NCBI RefSeq assembly: GCF_013004105.1 | Contig: NZ_CP053085.1 | Location: forward strand, 2,232,001 to 2,296,000 | Length of the DNA: 64,000 nucleotides | Direction: 5' to 3' | From: Gemmatimonas groenlandica | GTDB taxonomy: Bacteria > Gemmatimonadota > Gemmatimonadetes > Gemmatimonadales > Gemmatimonadaceae | Shown: piece by piece, positions 1 through 8,734 of the stretch | How positions within the stretch are numbered: the stretch's first letter is position 1 | Layout of the letters: each line of letters opens with the position of its first letter | Made by a program: the position numbers and the translations under genes | Notes under the pieces: generated by a model | What the model was told of the DNA's origin: nothing | Seen by the model: only the letters and a program-made list of their open reading frames with translations | Databases searched by the model: none

Positions 1-1649
1 GTACGTGACTTCGTGATCAGCGTGTCACCGATCTCGAGCTCGTCGAACGTCTTGCGGAACGGATGCACGGCGTCGGTGTGCTCCTCGGCGCCCTTCGTCC
101 ATTCGCGCGTGATCGCCGTGATCATGCTCGGGCTGCCCTGCAACGCCACACGCTGCATGTAGTGCGTCACGCCACGCGCGCCGCCCATTTCTTCGCCGCC
201 GCCCGCGCGGCCAGGCCCGCCGTGGACCAGCTGCGGCAGTGGCGATCCATGGCCCGTGCTCTCCTTCGCACTCGTGCGATCGAGCACGAGCATGCGGCCG
301 TGAAAGGCCGCCGTTCCGAGAATGACATCGCGCGCCACCTTCGGATCGGCCGTGACCAGCGAGCCGACCAGCGAGCCCTTGCCCAGCCGCGCCAACTGCA
401 CCGCCTCTTCGATCGAGTGATACGGCATGACCGTGTTCACTGGACCGAACGCTTCGATATCGTGCGCTTCGAGGCGCGTGAGTGGATTGTCGCACACCAT
501 CAGCATCGGCGCGAAGAACGCGCCTTTCTCGCGATCGGCACCGACTACGTCGAAGTCGCCACCACCGAACACCAGTTCCGCGCCGTGGCGGATCATCTCG
601 GCGGCTGATCGCACCGCGTTCACCTGCGCGCGACTGGCCAGCGGTCCCATGCGAACGCCTTCCGCCGTCGGGGCGCCGATGGTCGTGGAGGCGAGGCGCT
701 TCGAGAGCGCCTTGATCACGTCTTCTTCGAGACCGGCGGGCACGATCGAGCGACGGATGGCGGTGCACTTCTGCCCCGCCTTCGTGGTCATCTCGCGCGT
801 GACTTCCTTGATGAACAGATCGAACTCTTCGGTACCCGGCACGGCATCAGGGCCGAGAATGGAGCAGTTGAGCGAGTCGGCTTCCATGTTGAAGCGCACG
901 GAATTCTTCACCACCGCCGCGCCACTCTTGAGCTTTTGGCCAGTAGCCGCCGACCCGGTAAACGCCACGACGTCCTGCTCTTCGAGATGATCGAGCATGT
1001 CGCCGGCACTGCCGCACACCAGCTGAATCGCGCCATCGGGAAGAATGCCCGTGTCGACGATCGTGCGGAACACCGCCTCGGCGAGATGACTGCCGGCCGT
1101 GGCCGGCTTCACGATGCACGGCACACCAGCCAACAGCGCAGGGGCGAGCTTCTCGAGCATGCCCCACACCGGGAAGTTGAACGCGTTGATGTGCACGGCC
1201 ACGCCCTCGATGGGCACCAGAATGTGCCGGCCCACGAACGTGCCGTTCTTCGACAGCGGCTCGGTGGGGCCTTCCACGTGGAAGCACTCGTTGGGAAACT
1301 CGCGACGTCCGCGGCTGGAATACGCGAAGAAGGTGCCAATGCCACCCTCGATGTCCACCCACGAATCGGTCTTCGTGGCGCCGGTGAGATACGACAGCGC
1401 GTAGAAGTCATCCTTGCGCTCCATCAGCACCTTGGCGATCGCCTTCAGCATCGCCGCGCGCTGATGGAACGTGAGCGCACGCATCTTCGGGCCGCCCACC
1501 GAGCGGGCATAGTGCATCATCGCCTTGAAGTCGAGGCCGTCGCTGGACGTCTCACCGATCTTCTCACCGGTCACCGCGTCGAAGAGGTCGGCCTTGCGGC
1601 CGGTGCCTTCGACCCACTGACCCATCGCATAGTTCTTGAGCATGTACAT
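1..1649 (-). CDS. paaZ: PaaZ, oxepin-CoA hydrolase / semialdehyde dehydrogenase (partial, 3' end off window)
   Basis: Bifunctional cytoplasmic enzyme of phenylacetyl-CoA degradation: a MaoC-like hydratase opens the oxepin-CoA ring and an aldehyde dehydrogenase oxidises the product semialdehyde. About 549 residues are visible. Residues 1-520 form the aldehyde dehydrogenase, with the active-site Cys at residue 295 (GQKCTA) and the general-base Glu at 256 (FNMEAD), the same numbers I recall for E. coli PaaZ. From about 530 the sequence ([13 protein letters not shown]) is the start of the MaoC domain, cut by the window edge. The ATG at 1649 shares a base with the paaY stop (TGATG), so the gene is translationally coupled as the last visible gene of paaGHIJYZ. 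The ring-hydrolase half cannot be judged here. Confidence 0.93.
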   Translation of the reverse strand, partial: MYMLKNYAMGQWVEGTGRKADLFDAVTGEKIGETSSDGLDFKAMMHYARSVGGPKMRALTFHQRAAMLKAIAKVLMERKDDFYALSYLTGATKTDSWVDIEGGIGTFFAYSSRGRREFPNECFHVEGPTEPLSKNGTFVGRHILVPIEGVAVHINAFNFPVWGMLEKLAPALLAGVPCIVKPATAGSHLAEAVFRTIVDTGILPDGAIQLVCGSAGDMLDHLEEQDVVAFTGSAATGQKLKSGAAVVKNSVRFNMEADSLNCSILGPDAVPGTEEFDLFIKEVTREMTTKAGQKCTAIRRSIVPAGLEEDVIKALSKRLASTTIGAPTAEGVRMGPLASRAQVNAVRSAAEMIRHGAELVFGGGDFDVVGADREKGAFFAPMLMVCDNPLTRLEAHDIEAFGPVNTVMPYHSIEEAVQLARLGKGSLVGSLVTADPKVARDVILGTAAFHGRMLVLDRTSAKESTGHGSPLPQLVHGGPGRAGGGEEMGGARGVTHYMQRVALQGSPSMITAITREWTKGAEEHTDAVHPFRKTFDELEIGDTLITKSR

Positions 1650-2254
1650 CACGTGGTTCCTCCCTCGCGGGTGTCCTTCCAGTTCTTCAACACGCTCGAT
1701 TGCGTGGGGCGATCAACGGGGATTTCGCGCAGCGGCTCGACTTCGCGCCAAGTCGCGCGCATGGCCGCCGGCAACTGCTGATACAATTGCGTGCCTGACG
1801 TTTTCCAGTCCAGCATATCATCGGTCACGTCCTTCACGATCTTGGCGGGATTCCCCACCACGACTTTGCGCGGCGGAATCTCCATACCGGTGGGAACGAA
1901 GCAGAGCGCACCGACCACGCACCCCGCGCCGACCACCGCGTTGTCCATAATGACGGCGTTCATGCCGATGAGCGCGTTGGCCCCGATGCGCGCGCCGTGC
2001 ACGATGGCACCATGGCCGATGTGCGCACTGGCTTCGAGACGCACCACGACACCGGGGAACATGTGAATCGTGCAATTCTCCTGCACGTTGCAGCCATCTT
2101 CGATCACAATGCCGCCCCAGTCACCGCGAATGGCGGCGCCAGGCCCAACGTATACGTCGGCGCCGATGATCACGTTGCCCGTGACCGATGCCTGCGGATG
2201 CACGAACGCCGACTCATGCACCACGGGAATGAAACCGTCGAACGCGTAGATCAC
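1649..2254 (-). CDS. paaY: PaaY-type hexapeptide-repeat protein (thioesterase / gamma-carbonic-anhydrase fold)
   Basis: Left-handed beta-helix protein of 201 residues. The hexapeptide repeats are obvious (NVIIGADVYVG, AHIGHGAIVHGARIGANALIG), with the His positions typical of the gamma-carbonic-anhydrase superfamily (TIHM, HIGHGAIVHG). PaaY proteins are reported to hydrolyse the toxic CoA adduct formed when the PaaZ aldehyde cyclises, which fits the position next to paaZ. I chose the GTG at 2254, five bases after the thiolase stop, because the residues after it (IYAFDGFIPVV) are where family homology begins. An ATG further upstream would overlap paaJ. The stop overlaps the paaZ start. Confidence 0.82.
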   Translation of the reverse strand: MIYAFDGFIPVVHESAFVHPQASVTGNVIIGADVYVGPGAAIRGDWGGIVIEDGCNVQENCTIHMFPGVVVRLEASAHIGHGAIVHGARIGANALIGMNAVIMDNAVVGAGCVVGALCFVPTGMEIPPRKVVVGNPAKIVKDVTDDMLDWKTSGTQLYQQLPAAMRATWREVEPLREIPVDRPTQSSVLKNWKDTREGGTT

Positions 2255-2259
2255 GGTGG

Positions 2260-3483
2260 TCAGACCCGCTCGATGATCATGGCGAAACCCTGGCCCACGC
2301 CGATGCACATCGTGCAGAGCGCGTAGCGTGCGTTGCGACGATGCAGCTCACGGGCCGCGGACAGCGCGAGCCGCGCGCCGCTCATGCCCAGCGGGTGCCC
2401 GAGCGCGATGGCGCCACCGTTGGGGTTCACCCGTGCGTCGTCATCGGCCACGCCAAGCTCACGAAGACAGGCCAGCCCCTGCGCAGCGAAGGCCTCGTTC
2501 AGCTCGATCACGTCCATCTGATCCAGCCGAAGCCCGGCCCGTGACAGCGCCAACCGCGTGGAGGGCACCGGGCCCATGCCCATGATACGCGGCTCAACAC
2601 CGGCCGCTGCGCTCGACACTATCCGCGCTATCGGTGTGAGACCAAACTGCGACGCCGCACCGCCCGAGGCGATCAGCAACGCGGCGGCGCCGTCATTCAG
2701 GCCACTGGCGTTGCCCGCCGTGACCGAGCCCATGCCGTCATGCCGAAACGCCGGCTTGAGCTTGGCGAGCGTCTGCATGGAGGTGTCGGGGCGCAGGAAC
2801 TCGTCCTGAGACACCACGACCGGATCACCCTTCCGCTGCGGGATCGACACCGGCACGATCTCCTCGGCCAGCCGGCCCTCGCGCTGCGCGGCAGCGGCCT
2901 TTTGCTGCGATCGCACGGCGAAGGCATCCTGATCGTCGCGTGACACGCCGTACTGCGCCGCCACGTTCTCGGCCGTCTCGCCCATGGAGTCGGTGCCGTG
3001 CAGCTGTTTCATCTTCGGATTCACGAAGCGCCAGCCGAGGCTGGTATCGAAGAGCTGTACGTCGCGGGCGAAGGGCGTCGCGCCCTTGGACATCACGTAC
3101 GGCGCACGCGTCATGCTCTCCACGCCACCGGCGACATACAGCTCGCCTTCGCCGGCCTTGATGGCGCGGGCCGCACTGGCCACCGCGTTCAGCCCTGAGG
3201 CACACAATCGGTTCACCGTTTCACCGGGTACCGTGACCGGTAATCCGGCCAGCAGCGACGCCATGCGGGCCACGTTGCGGTTGTCTTCACCGGCCTGATT
3301 GGCACAGCCGAGAATCACGTCGGCAATTTGCGCCGGGTCGAAACTCGCCGACGTCGCCATCACGCGCGCGAGCAGGGCGGCGATCGCATGCGCCGCCAGA
3401 TCGTCAGCGCGTACATGACTGAGCGCGCCGCCGATGTTGCCGATGGGCGTACGAACGCCATCGATGATGTATGCGTCGTTCAT
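2260..3483 (-). CDS. paaJ: 3-oxoadipyl-CoA / 3-oxo-5,6-dehydrosuberyl-CoA thiolase
   Basis: Degradative thiolase of 407 residues that releases acetyl-CoA in the beta-oxidation steps of phenylacetate breakdown (PaaJ; PcaF performs the same reaction in the beta-ketoadipate pathway). The nucleophilic Cys is at residue 94 (RLCASG). The C-terminal catalytic His ([10 protein letters not shown]) and second Cys ([10 protein letters not shown]) are both intact. The start [13 protein letters not shown] at 3483 is the standard thiolase N-terminus; an upstream ATG (3687) would run deep into paaI. It lies 10 bases after the paaI stop and 5 bases before paaY, so it belongs to the same transcript. The assignment as PaaJ rather than a general acetyl-CoA acetyltransferase rests on context. 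Confidence 0.9.
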   Translation of the reverse strand: MNDAYIIDGVRTPIGNIGGALSHVRADDLAAHAIAALLARVMATSASFDPAQIADVILGCANQAGEDNRNVARMASLLAGLPVTVPGETVNRLCASGLNAVASAARAIKAGEGELYVAGGVESMTRAPYVMSKGATPFARDVQLFDTSLGWRFVNPKMKQLHGTDSMGETAENVAAQYGVSRDDQDAFAVRSQQKAAAAQREGRLAEEIVPVSIPQRKGDPVVVSQDEFLRPDTSMQTLAKLKPAFRHDGMGSVTAGNASGLNDGAAALLIASGGAASQFGLTPIARIVSSAAAGVEPRIMGMGPVPSTRLALSRAGLRLDQMDVIELNEAFAAQGLACLRELGVADDDARVNPNGGAIALGHPLGMSGARLALSAARELHRRNARYALCTMCIGVGQGFAMIIERV

Positions 3484-3493
3484 GAGGTCCGGG

Positions 3494-3913
3494 TCACAGC
3501 TGATGAGGAGTCGCCGTACGATACACCGTGCCGCGAAAATGTCCGACCACTTCGTCGGCCTGATTGCGAACGCTGACATCGCAGAACGCCAAACGCTTCG
3601 TGGTGCTCTGTTCGACGGCGGTAGCGGTGAGCACATCGCCCGGCCGCACGGCGACGGGAAAGCTGATCGAACAGTCGACGGCGACACTCAGCAAGCCGCA
3701 GGCGTTCGTGGCAAACGCGAGCGCGCTGTCGGCCAGCGAAAACATGATGCCACCGTGCGACGTGCCGAAACCGTTCACCATCTCGTCGCGAATGGTCATG
3801 CGCAGCACCGACTTGCCCACGGCGGCCTCGAGCACTTCGATGCCGAGCCACTGCGAATAGAGGTCACGCGCCATCAAGGTGTTGACGACGTCTACCGCCG
3901 AAGGCGTGGTCAT
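3494..3913 (-). CDS. paaI: PaaI hotdog-fold phenylacetyl-CoA-type thioesterase
   Basis: Hotdog thioesterase of 139 residues, close to the 140 of E. coli PaaI. The family signature HGGIMFSLADSA is at residues 53-64; Asp62 matches the catalytic Asp of PaaI. The enzyme hydrolyses ring-hydroxylated phenylacetyl-CoA dead-end thioesters and frees CoA when the pathway stalls. The ATG at 3913 overlaps the paaH stop (TGATG), so the two are coupled. All expected motifs are present and nothing is truncated. Confidence 0.9.
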   Translation of the reverse strand: MTTPSAVDVVNTLMARDLYSQWLGIEVLEAAVGKSVLRMTIRDEMVNGFGTSHGGIMFSLADSALAFATNACGLLSVAVDCSISFPVAVRPGDVLTATAVEQSTTKRLAFCDVSVRNQADEVVGHFRGTVYRTATPHQL

Positions 3914-5127
3914 CAGTACCGCCGAGGATCGAGCAGGGAGGCGCCGGCCTGCACAGCCCGGCGCAAGCGGATGCTGGGGCGATAGCGATCGTCACCGGTT
4001 TCCGACTGCAGCACCTGCATCTGGGCCAGCACGTTCGGCGCACCGATCTCGTCGCCCCACTGCAACAAGCCACGCGGATAGTTCACGCCCGTGGTCATGG
4101 CGAGTTCGATGTCCTGCACCGACGCGAGCCGCAGATGCACCGCATCCACGGCTTCGTTCACAAGCATCGCCAGGACGCGATCCACAATACGTTGCCCGAG
4201 CGCCGGATCGTCGTGCGGCACCGGTGCGACCGCGCCTTCTCGATAATCGTAGAATCCGCGCTGGGTTTTCCGTCCGAGCCAGCCGGCTTCGACCAGCCGC
4301 TGTTGGGCGTGCGACGGCCGGTAGCGCGGATCGAGGAACATGCCCTCGAAGACCGATCGCGTGACGGCGAAGTTCACGTCGAGTCCGATGAAGTCCATGA
4401 GTTCGAACGGTCCCATGCGAAACCCCCCGATCGTGCGCAGTGCCCAGTCGATCGTGGCGCAGTCGGCGATGCCTTCCTCGCGAATCCGCAGCGATTCGCC
4501 ATAAAAGGAACGCGCCACCCGATTGACCAGGAACCCGGGCGTGTCGGCGGCGAGCACTGTGGTCTTTCCCCATGCGATCGCCAGCGCGCGCGCGTCGGCG
4601 ATCACCGTCTCGGCGGTGGTGATCGCCGGAATGATCTCGACCAGCGGCATGATCGGCGCCGGATTGAAAAAGTGGACACCCACGACGCGCTCCGTGTGGG
4701 TACACGAACCGGCCAGCGCCGCGATGGACAGCGATGACGTGTTCGACGCGAGAATGGCCGCGGGGGCCACGATCGCTTCGAGCGCGCGCAACAGTTGCTG
4801 CTTGGCCGCGAGCTGCTCGATGATGGCCTCGATCACGAACCCGCAGGGGGCGAAGGCCAAGAGCTGCTCCGGACTCACGCCGTCCACGTACGTGATGCGC
4901 GCCAACACGGCGTCGGCTTGCTCGCGCGTGAGGCGTCCTTTCTCCACGTCGCGGCTCAATGCCTTTTCATGCCCCGACCGCGCACGCGCGATCGACGCGG
5001 CCTGCGCGTCGGCCAGCACCACCGTGTGTCCGTGCACCGCCGCGACCTGCGCGATTCCAGCGCCCATGGCACCGGCACCGATCACGCCGACGATAGTCTT
5101 CTCCGCGCCTGCTGTCATGTCATTCAT
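3913..5127 (-). CDS. paaH: 3-hydroxyadipyl-CoA dehydrogenase PaaH
   Basis: NAD-dependent 3-hydroxyacyl-CoA dehydrogenase of 404 residues. The Rossmann motif GAGAMG is at residues 17-22; the N-S loop (SNTSSLSI) and catalytic His segment (HFFNPAPIMPLVE) follow. A second 3HCDH C-terminal repeat is present in reduced form, making it longer than single-domain enzymes (about 282 residues) but shorter than E. coli PaaH (about 475). It oxidises 3-hydroxyadipyl-CoA before the PaaJ thiolase. The ATG at 5127 overlaps the paaG stop (ATGA), which decides this start over an in-frame ATG at 5118. A much longer upstream reading frame is antisense-like noise inside paaG. Confidence 0.9.
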   Translation of the reverse strand: MNDMTAGAEKTIVGVIGAGAMGAGIAQVAAVHGHTVVLADAQAASIARARSGHEKALSRDVEKGRLTREQADAVLARITYVDGVSPEQLLAFAPCGFVIEAIIEQLAAKQQLLRALEAIVAPAAILASNTSSLSIAALAGSCTHTERVVGVHFFNPAPIMPLVEIIPAITTAETVIADARALAIAWGKTTVLAADTPGFLVNRVARSFYGESLRIREEGIADCATIDWALRTIGGFRMGPFELMDFIGLDVNFAVTRSVFEGMFLDPRYRPSHAQQRLVEAGWLGRKTQRGFYDYREGAVAPVPHDDPALGQRIVDRVLAMLVNEAVDAVHLRLASVQDIELAMTTGVNYPRGLLQWGDEIGAPNVLAQMQVLQSETGDDRYRPSIRLRRAVQAGASLLDPRRY

Positions 5128-5921
5128 GCGCCGCGATAGATGGGCGCCCGCTTGTCGAGGAAGGCGCGCACCCCTTCTTCGTAGTCGGCCGTACGTCCGG
5201 CTTCGTGCATGGCCTGCGCCTCGACCTCGAGCTGTTCGTCGAGCGTGTTCGAGAAGCTGGTCAGCATCGCGCGCTTGGTGAGACCAAAGCCGCGCGTGGC
5301 CTGCGTGGCCATCGATGCGGCCATCGCCTGCACCGTCGCCATCAGCTCCGCCTTCGGCGCCACGTCCCAGATCAATCCCCACTCCTTTGCCTTCAGCGCG
5401 GGAAGCTTTTCGGCCAGAAAGAACATGCCCGTCGCGCGCTGCGTGCCTACCAGCCGCGGCACGAAGAAGGTGCCACTGGTATCGGGGATGAGTCCGAGTT
5501 TCGCGAAGCTCTCCACGAAGCTGACGTCGTCGGCGGCAATCGTGAGATCGCAGGCGAAGGCCAGATTCGCGCCGGCGCCAGCGGCGATGCCGTTCACGGC
5601 GCACAACACCGGTTTCTCGATGGTGCGAATGGCGCGGATGATCGGGTTGTAGCAGCTCCGCACGATCTCGCCGATGTCCGGCATTGGTCCGTCGTCCTGC
5701 GGTAGCGCCTCAGCGAGATCCTGCCCGGCGCAGAAGCCACGACCGGCACCAGTCAGCACGATGGCGCGCACGGCGCTGTCGCTCGCCGCGTCGGCGAGCG
5801 CCGCATGCAGCGCGGCCGCCATCTCGCGATTGAAGCTATTGAGGACGTCGGGGCGATTCAGCGTCAGGGTGAGGACACCTTCACGCTGGTCGATCAGGAG
5901 GGAGGGAGTGGGTGAGGACAT
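5124..5921 (-). CDS. paaG: Ring-1,2-epoxyphenylacetyl-CoA isomerase PaaG (crotonase family)
   Basis: Crotonase-fold protein of 265 residues, near the 262 of E. coli PaaG. The oxyanion-hole segments (GFCAGQDLAE, NGIAAGAGANLA) and the PaaG-like segment FAKLGLIPDTSGTF, with its catalytic Asp, are clear. It converts the phenylacetyl-CoA epoxide into oxepin-CoA, the substrate of PaaZ. First visible gene of paaGHIJYZ. I place the start at the ATG at 5921 (MSSPTPSLL); an in-frame ATG at 5936 adds five residues, and neither has a well-spaced Shine-Dalgarno sequence. Confidence 0.88.
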   Translation of the reverse strand: MSSPTPSLLIDQREGVLTLTLNRPDVLNSFNREMAAALHAALADAASDSAVRAIVLTGAGRGFCAGQDLAEALPQDDGPMPDIGEIVRSCYNPIIRAIRTIEKPVLCAVNGIAAGAGANLAFACDLTIAADDVSFVESFAKLGLIPDTSGTFFVPRLVGTQRATGMFFLAEKLPALKAKEWGLIWDVAPKAELMATVQAMAASMATQATRGFGLTKRAMLTSFSNTLDEQLEVEAQAMHEAGRTADYEEGVRAFLDKRAPIYRGA

Positions 5922-6078
5922 CTCTAAAAATACCATTCTCCCCGCCCGCGGGGGCCTCGAACGCGATTCGCGGCTTCGTCCTCGAAATTGAACGTCCTGC
6001 ACTCGCCAAGTGAGCTGCGTCGCGGTAGGATAGCCGTCAGCGACACGTTCGGGACCAACATCGGCCTGGAGTTTACGC

Positions 6079-6354
6079 ATGGACGTCACCGTTTTGAGCT
6101 GGCTACGGAGCATCGGCTGGAGCGCGTTCACTTGGGCGCTCGGCGGCGTGCTGCTGGTGAACGGCGTGGCCTTGTTCGCGTTCATCTGGAAGCGCGAGCG
6201 ATCGGTGGTGAACGCCTGGACCGGCCCGGTGCTCGCCATCAACATCGTGCTCGTCGCGATCGGCATCGGCGTACCGATGGTCACGTCTGTGGCGCGGCTG
6301 GCAATTATCGGTATGCGCGGCGTGATCCCCGGCATCTCGATCTCTTCGCAATGA
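6079..6354 (+). CDS. Small two-helix membrane protein, function unknown
   Basis: A 91-residue protein that I do not recognise. Two hydrophobic segments, about residues 17-37 (LGGVLLVNGVALFAFIW) and 48-68 (VLAINIVLVAIGIGVPMV), are separated by a charged loop (KRERS), so it is probably an inner-membrane hairpin. It is divergent from paaG across about 150 bases and lies about 50 bases before the E1 gene, with which it could be co-transcribed. Membrane-like composition and an ATG start are the only support for it being real. Confidence 0.6.
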   Translation: MDVTVLSWLRSIGWSAFTWALGGVLLVNGVALFAFIWKRERSVVNAWTGPVLAINIVLVAIGIGVPMVTSVARLAIIGMRGVIPGISISSQ

Positions 6355-6403
6355 TGGCTGCTCCGCTCCCGATCTGCGGGCCCATTCGGCAGATTAATAG
6401 GTT

Positions 6404-8542
6404 ATGTCTGCCAAGCCCGCTGTCCGGCCAATCACCCGCGCCTCGTCTGCTTCGCTGACGACTCCCCGCGCCGGGTTCGACTGGCGTCGCATCGCCTACA
6501 ACACGCTCGTCTCGCGCTCGCTCGACGAGGTCGAAGAGTCGACGAACAAGCTGCGCAATTCTGTGCCGCGTGAGCATCTGGTGCTCTACCAATTCTCGGC
6601 GCGTGGCCACGATATGGCCCAGGTGATTCTGGGATCGCTGATCGGCGGCGTGCATGACGGCGCCGGGGCATATTACCGATCGCGTCCGTTCTTGCTGTCA
6701 GTCGGCCTGTCGATTCCGGATGCGTTCGGCAGTCCACTCGGGCGCGCTGGCGGCTTCAGTGACGGTCGCGATATCGGGGTCGTGTGCAACCTGCCGAATC
6801 GCGCGGGGTGCACGGTACTCCCGATGTCGGGCGACGTGGGCTCGCAGTACACGCCGGCGGCCGGTTGGGCGCAGTCGATCACGTATCATCGCGACAGTCT
6901 GGGAGATGCGAGCTACGCGGGCTGCATCAGCGTCGCACTGGGCGGAGACGCGTCGGTGGCGACGAGCGGTTTCTGGGCGTCGCTCACGATGGCGACCACG
7001 CTCAAGCTTCCGATGTTGTTCTACATCGAAGACAACGACCTCGGCATCAGTGTGCGTGGCGACATGCAGACACCTGGTGGCGATATCGCGCGCAATCTTG
7101 CGTCGTTTACGAATCTGTTTATCCGCAACGGCAGCGGCACCGACCCGCACGAAGCGGCCGGTCTCCTGCAGGAAGCGGTCGCGCACGTGCGCAGCGGCGA
7201 CGGGCCGGCTCTGGTACGTCTCACGGTACCGCGCCTCAGCAGTCACTCCGGGCCCGACAATCAGAAGGGCTATCGCACCGACGCCGAGATCGCGGCCGAT
7301 CACGCGCGTGACCCGCTGCCTAAGCTGCACGACTACCTCGTCCCGGCGTTTATGTCGGCGGCCGAATGGGCGGAGCTCGAGGCAGAAGTGACGCGTGACA
7401 TCGCCGCCGGTCTCGAGGAAGCGCGTGCGCGAGCCATCCCGAATCCGGCCACGATCGCGCAGCATGTGATGGCCGACGAGTCGCCCGATGTGGCGGAGGC
7501 GATGGGGGGATTGTCGCGCGCCGAGCGTGCTGCGCTGCCCAGCACTGAGACACAGAGCGACGACGGCGAACTGCTGCGCTACGCGGAAGCGATCCGTCGC
7601 ACGTTGCGCCACGAGCTTGCCGTAAACCCGAAGGTCGTCGTGTTCGGCGAGGATGTGGGTCGCAAGGGTGGCGTGCACCTCGTGACCGAAGGGCTGCAGA
7701 AGCAGTTCGGCAACGCGCGCGTGTTCGACACGAGCCTCTCCGAAGAGGGCATCATTGGCCGCGCGGTGGCGTTGGCGATCAGCGGGTTGATGCCGGTGGC
7801 CGAGATCCAGTTCCGCAAGTACGCTGACCCGGCTACGGAACAGCTGAACAATACCGGCACGATGCGCTGGCGTACGGCCAACCGCTTTGCGGCGCCGATG
7901 GTGGTGCGCATGCCGGGAGGTTTCGGCAAGGATGTCGGCGATCCGTGGCACAGCCTCAGCGACGAAGTGCGATTTGCGCATGCGTACGGCTGGCAGGTGG
8001 CGATGCCGTCGAATGCGGCTGATGCAGTGGGCTTGCTACGGGCGGCCATGCGGAGCCCCAACCCGACCATTTTCTTCGAACATCGCTCGTTGCTGATGAC
8101 CGGCGACGGCAGTGCCCGCTATCCCGGCGACGACTACGTGGTGCCGTTCGGCAAGGCGCGCGTGGTGCGGGAAGGTACCGACCTCACGGTGGTGTCGTGG
8201 AGCGCCATGGTGCACCGCTGCGATGAGGCGGCAGAATCTTTCGGCGATCGGGTGGAGTTGATCGACCTTCGTACGATCTCGCCGTGGGACCGGGAGGCGG
8301 TGCTGGCGTCGGTGCGCAAGACCGGCCGCTGTCTGATCGTGCACGAGGACAACATGACGGCCGGCTTTGGCGCCGAGATCGCCGGCGTGTTGGCGCAGGA
8401 GGCGTTCTGGCATCTCGACGCTCCGGTGCGACGCGTCGCCCCGATGGACATCCCCGTCCCGTACCACACCGTGCTACTGGACGCCGTCGTCCCTGGCGTG
8501 GAGTCGATCCGGGCCGAGATCGAAGCGCTGCTGGCCGTGTAG
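6404..8542 (+). CDS. Fused alpha-beta 2-oxoacid dehydrogenase E1 component
   Basis: Thiamine-diphosphate enzyme of 712 residues carrying both E1 halves in one chain. Residues 1-380 are the E1-alpha-like part with the ThDP/Mg motif, starting GGDASVATSGFW and ending in EDNDLGIS. Residues 390-712 are the transketolase-like pyrimidine-binding and C-terminal beta part (VVVFGEDVGRKGG, EEGIIGRAVALA, LIVHEDNMTAGFGAEI). Such enzymes decarboxylate pyruvate or branched-chain 2-oxoacids and pass the acyl group to an E2. No E2 or E3 gene lies in the window, so the substrate is open; it most resembles branched-chain (2-oxoisovalerate) E1. The sequence before the ATG (TTAATAGGTT) leaves only two bases between AGG and the start. 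Confidence 0.85.
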   Translation: MSAKPAVRPITRASSASLTTPRAGFDWRRIAYNTLVSRSLDEVEESTNKLRNSVPREHLVLYQFSARGHDMAQVILGSLIGGVHDGAGAYYRSRPFLLSVGLSIPDAFGSPLGRAGGFSDGRDIGVVCNLPNRAGCTVLPMSGDVGSQYTPAAGWAQSITYHRDSLGDASYAGCISVALGGDASVATSGFWASLTMATTLKLPMLFYIEDNDLGISVRGDMQTPGGDIARNLASFTNLFIRNGSGTDPHEAAGLLQEAVAHVRSGDGPALVRLTVPRLSSHSGPDNQKGYRTDAEIAADHARDPLPKLHDYLVPAFMSAAEWAELEAEVTRDIAAGLEEARARAIPNPATIAQHVMADESPDVAEAMGGLSRAERAALPSTETQSDDGELLRYAEAIRRTLRHELAVNPKVVVFGEDVGRKGGVHLVTEGLQKQFGNARVFDTSLSEEGIIGRAVALAISGLMPVAEIQFRKYADPATEQLNNTGTMRWRTANRFAAPMVVRMPGGFGKDVGDPWHSLSDEVRFAHAYGWQVAMPSNAADAVGLLRAAMRSPNPTIFFEHRSLLMTGDGSARYPGDDYVVPFGKARVVREGTDLTVVSWSAMVHRCDEAAESFGDRVELIDLRTISPWDREAVLASVRKTGRCLIVHEDNMTAGFGAEIAGVLAQEAFWHLDAPVRRVAPMDIPVPYHTVLLDAVVPGVESIRAEIEALLAV

Positions 8543-8550
8543 TGGCCCTT

Positions 8551-8612
8551 GGGGTCGCCTGCCGACCCCAGCCATATCACCTCTGGTCCCGGTCGAGATC
8601 ACGGCCGGGACC
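8551..8612 (+). terminator. Two tandem GC-rich hairpins after the E1 gene
   Basis: Just after the E1 stop, GGGGTCG (8551-8557) pairs with CGACCCC (8563-8569) around a 5-base loop. A second hairpin follows, with GGTCCCGG at 8585-8592 pairing with CCGGGACC at 8605-8612. Neither has a run of T after it, so intrinsic termination is probable but not certain. Confidence 0.5.
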
Positions 8613-8734
8613 AACTGTGACGTATCGCACCGCCGCCAAACGCCTTACGATTCTACCGCCCTGCCCGGACAATTCCTGGGCGGGCGTCCGGGCCATTGCT
8701 GTGCCCGTTCCTTGGCACTTACGCACAGGATTCT

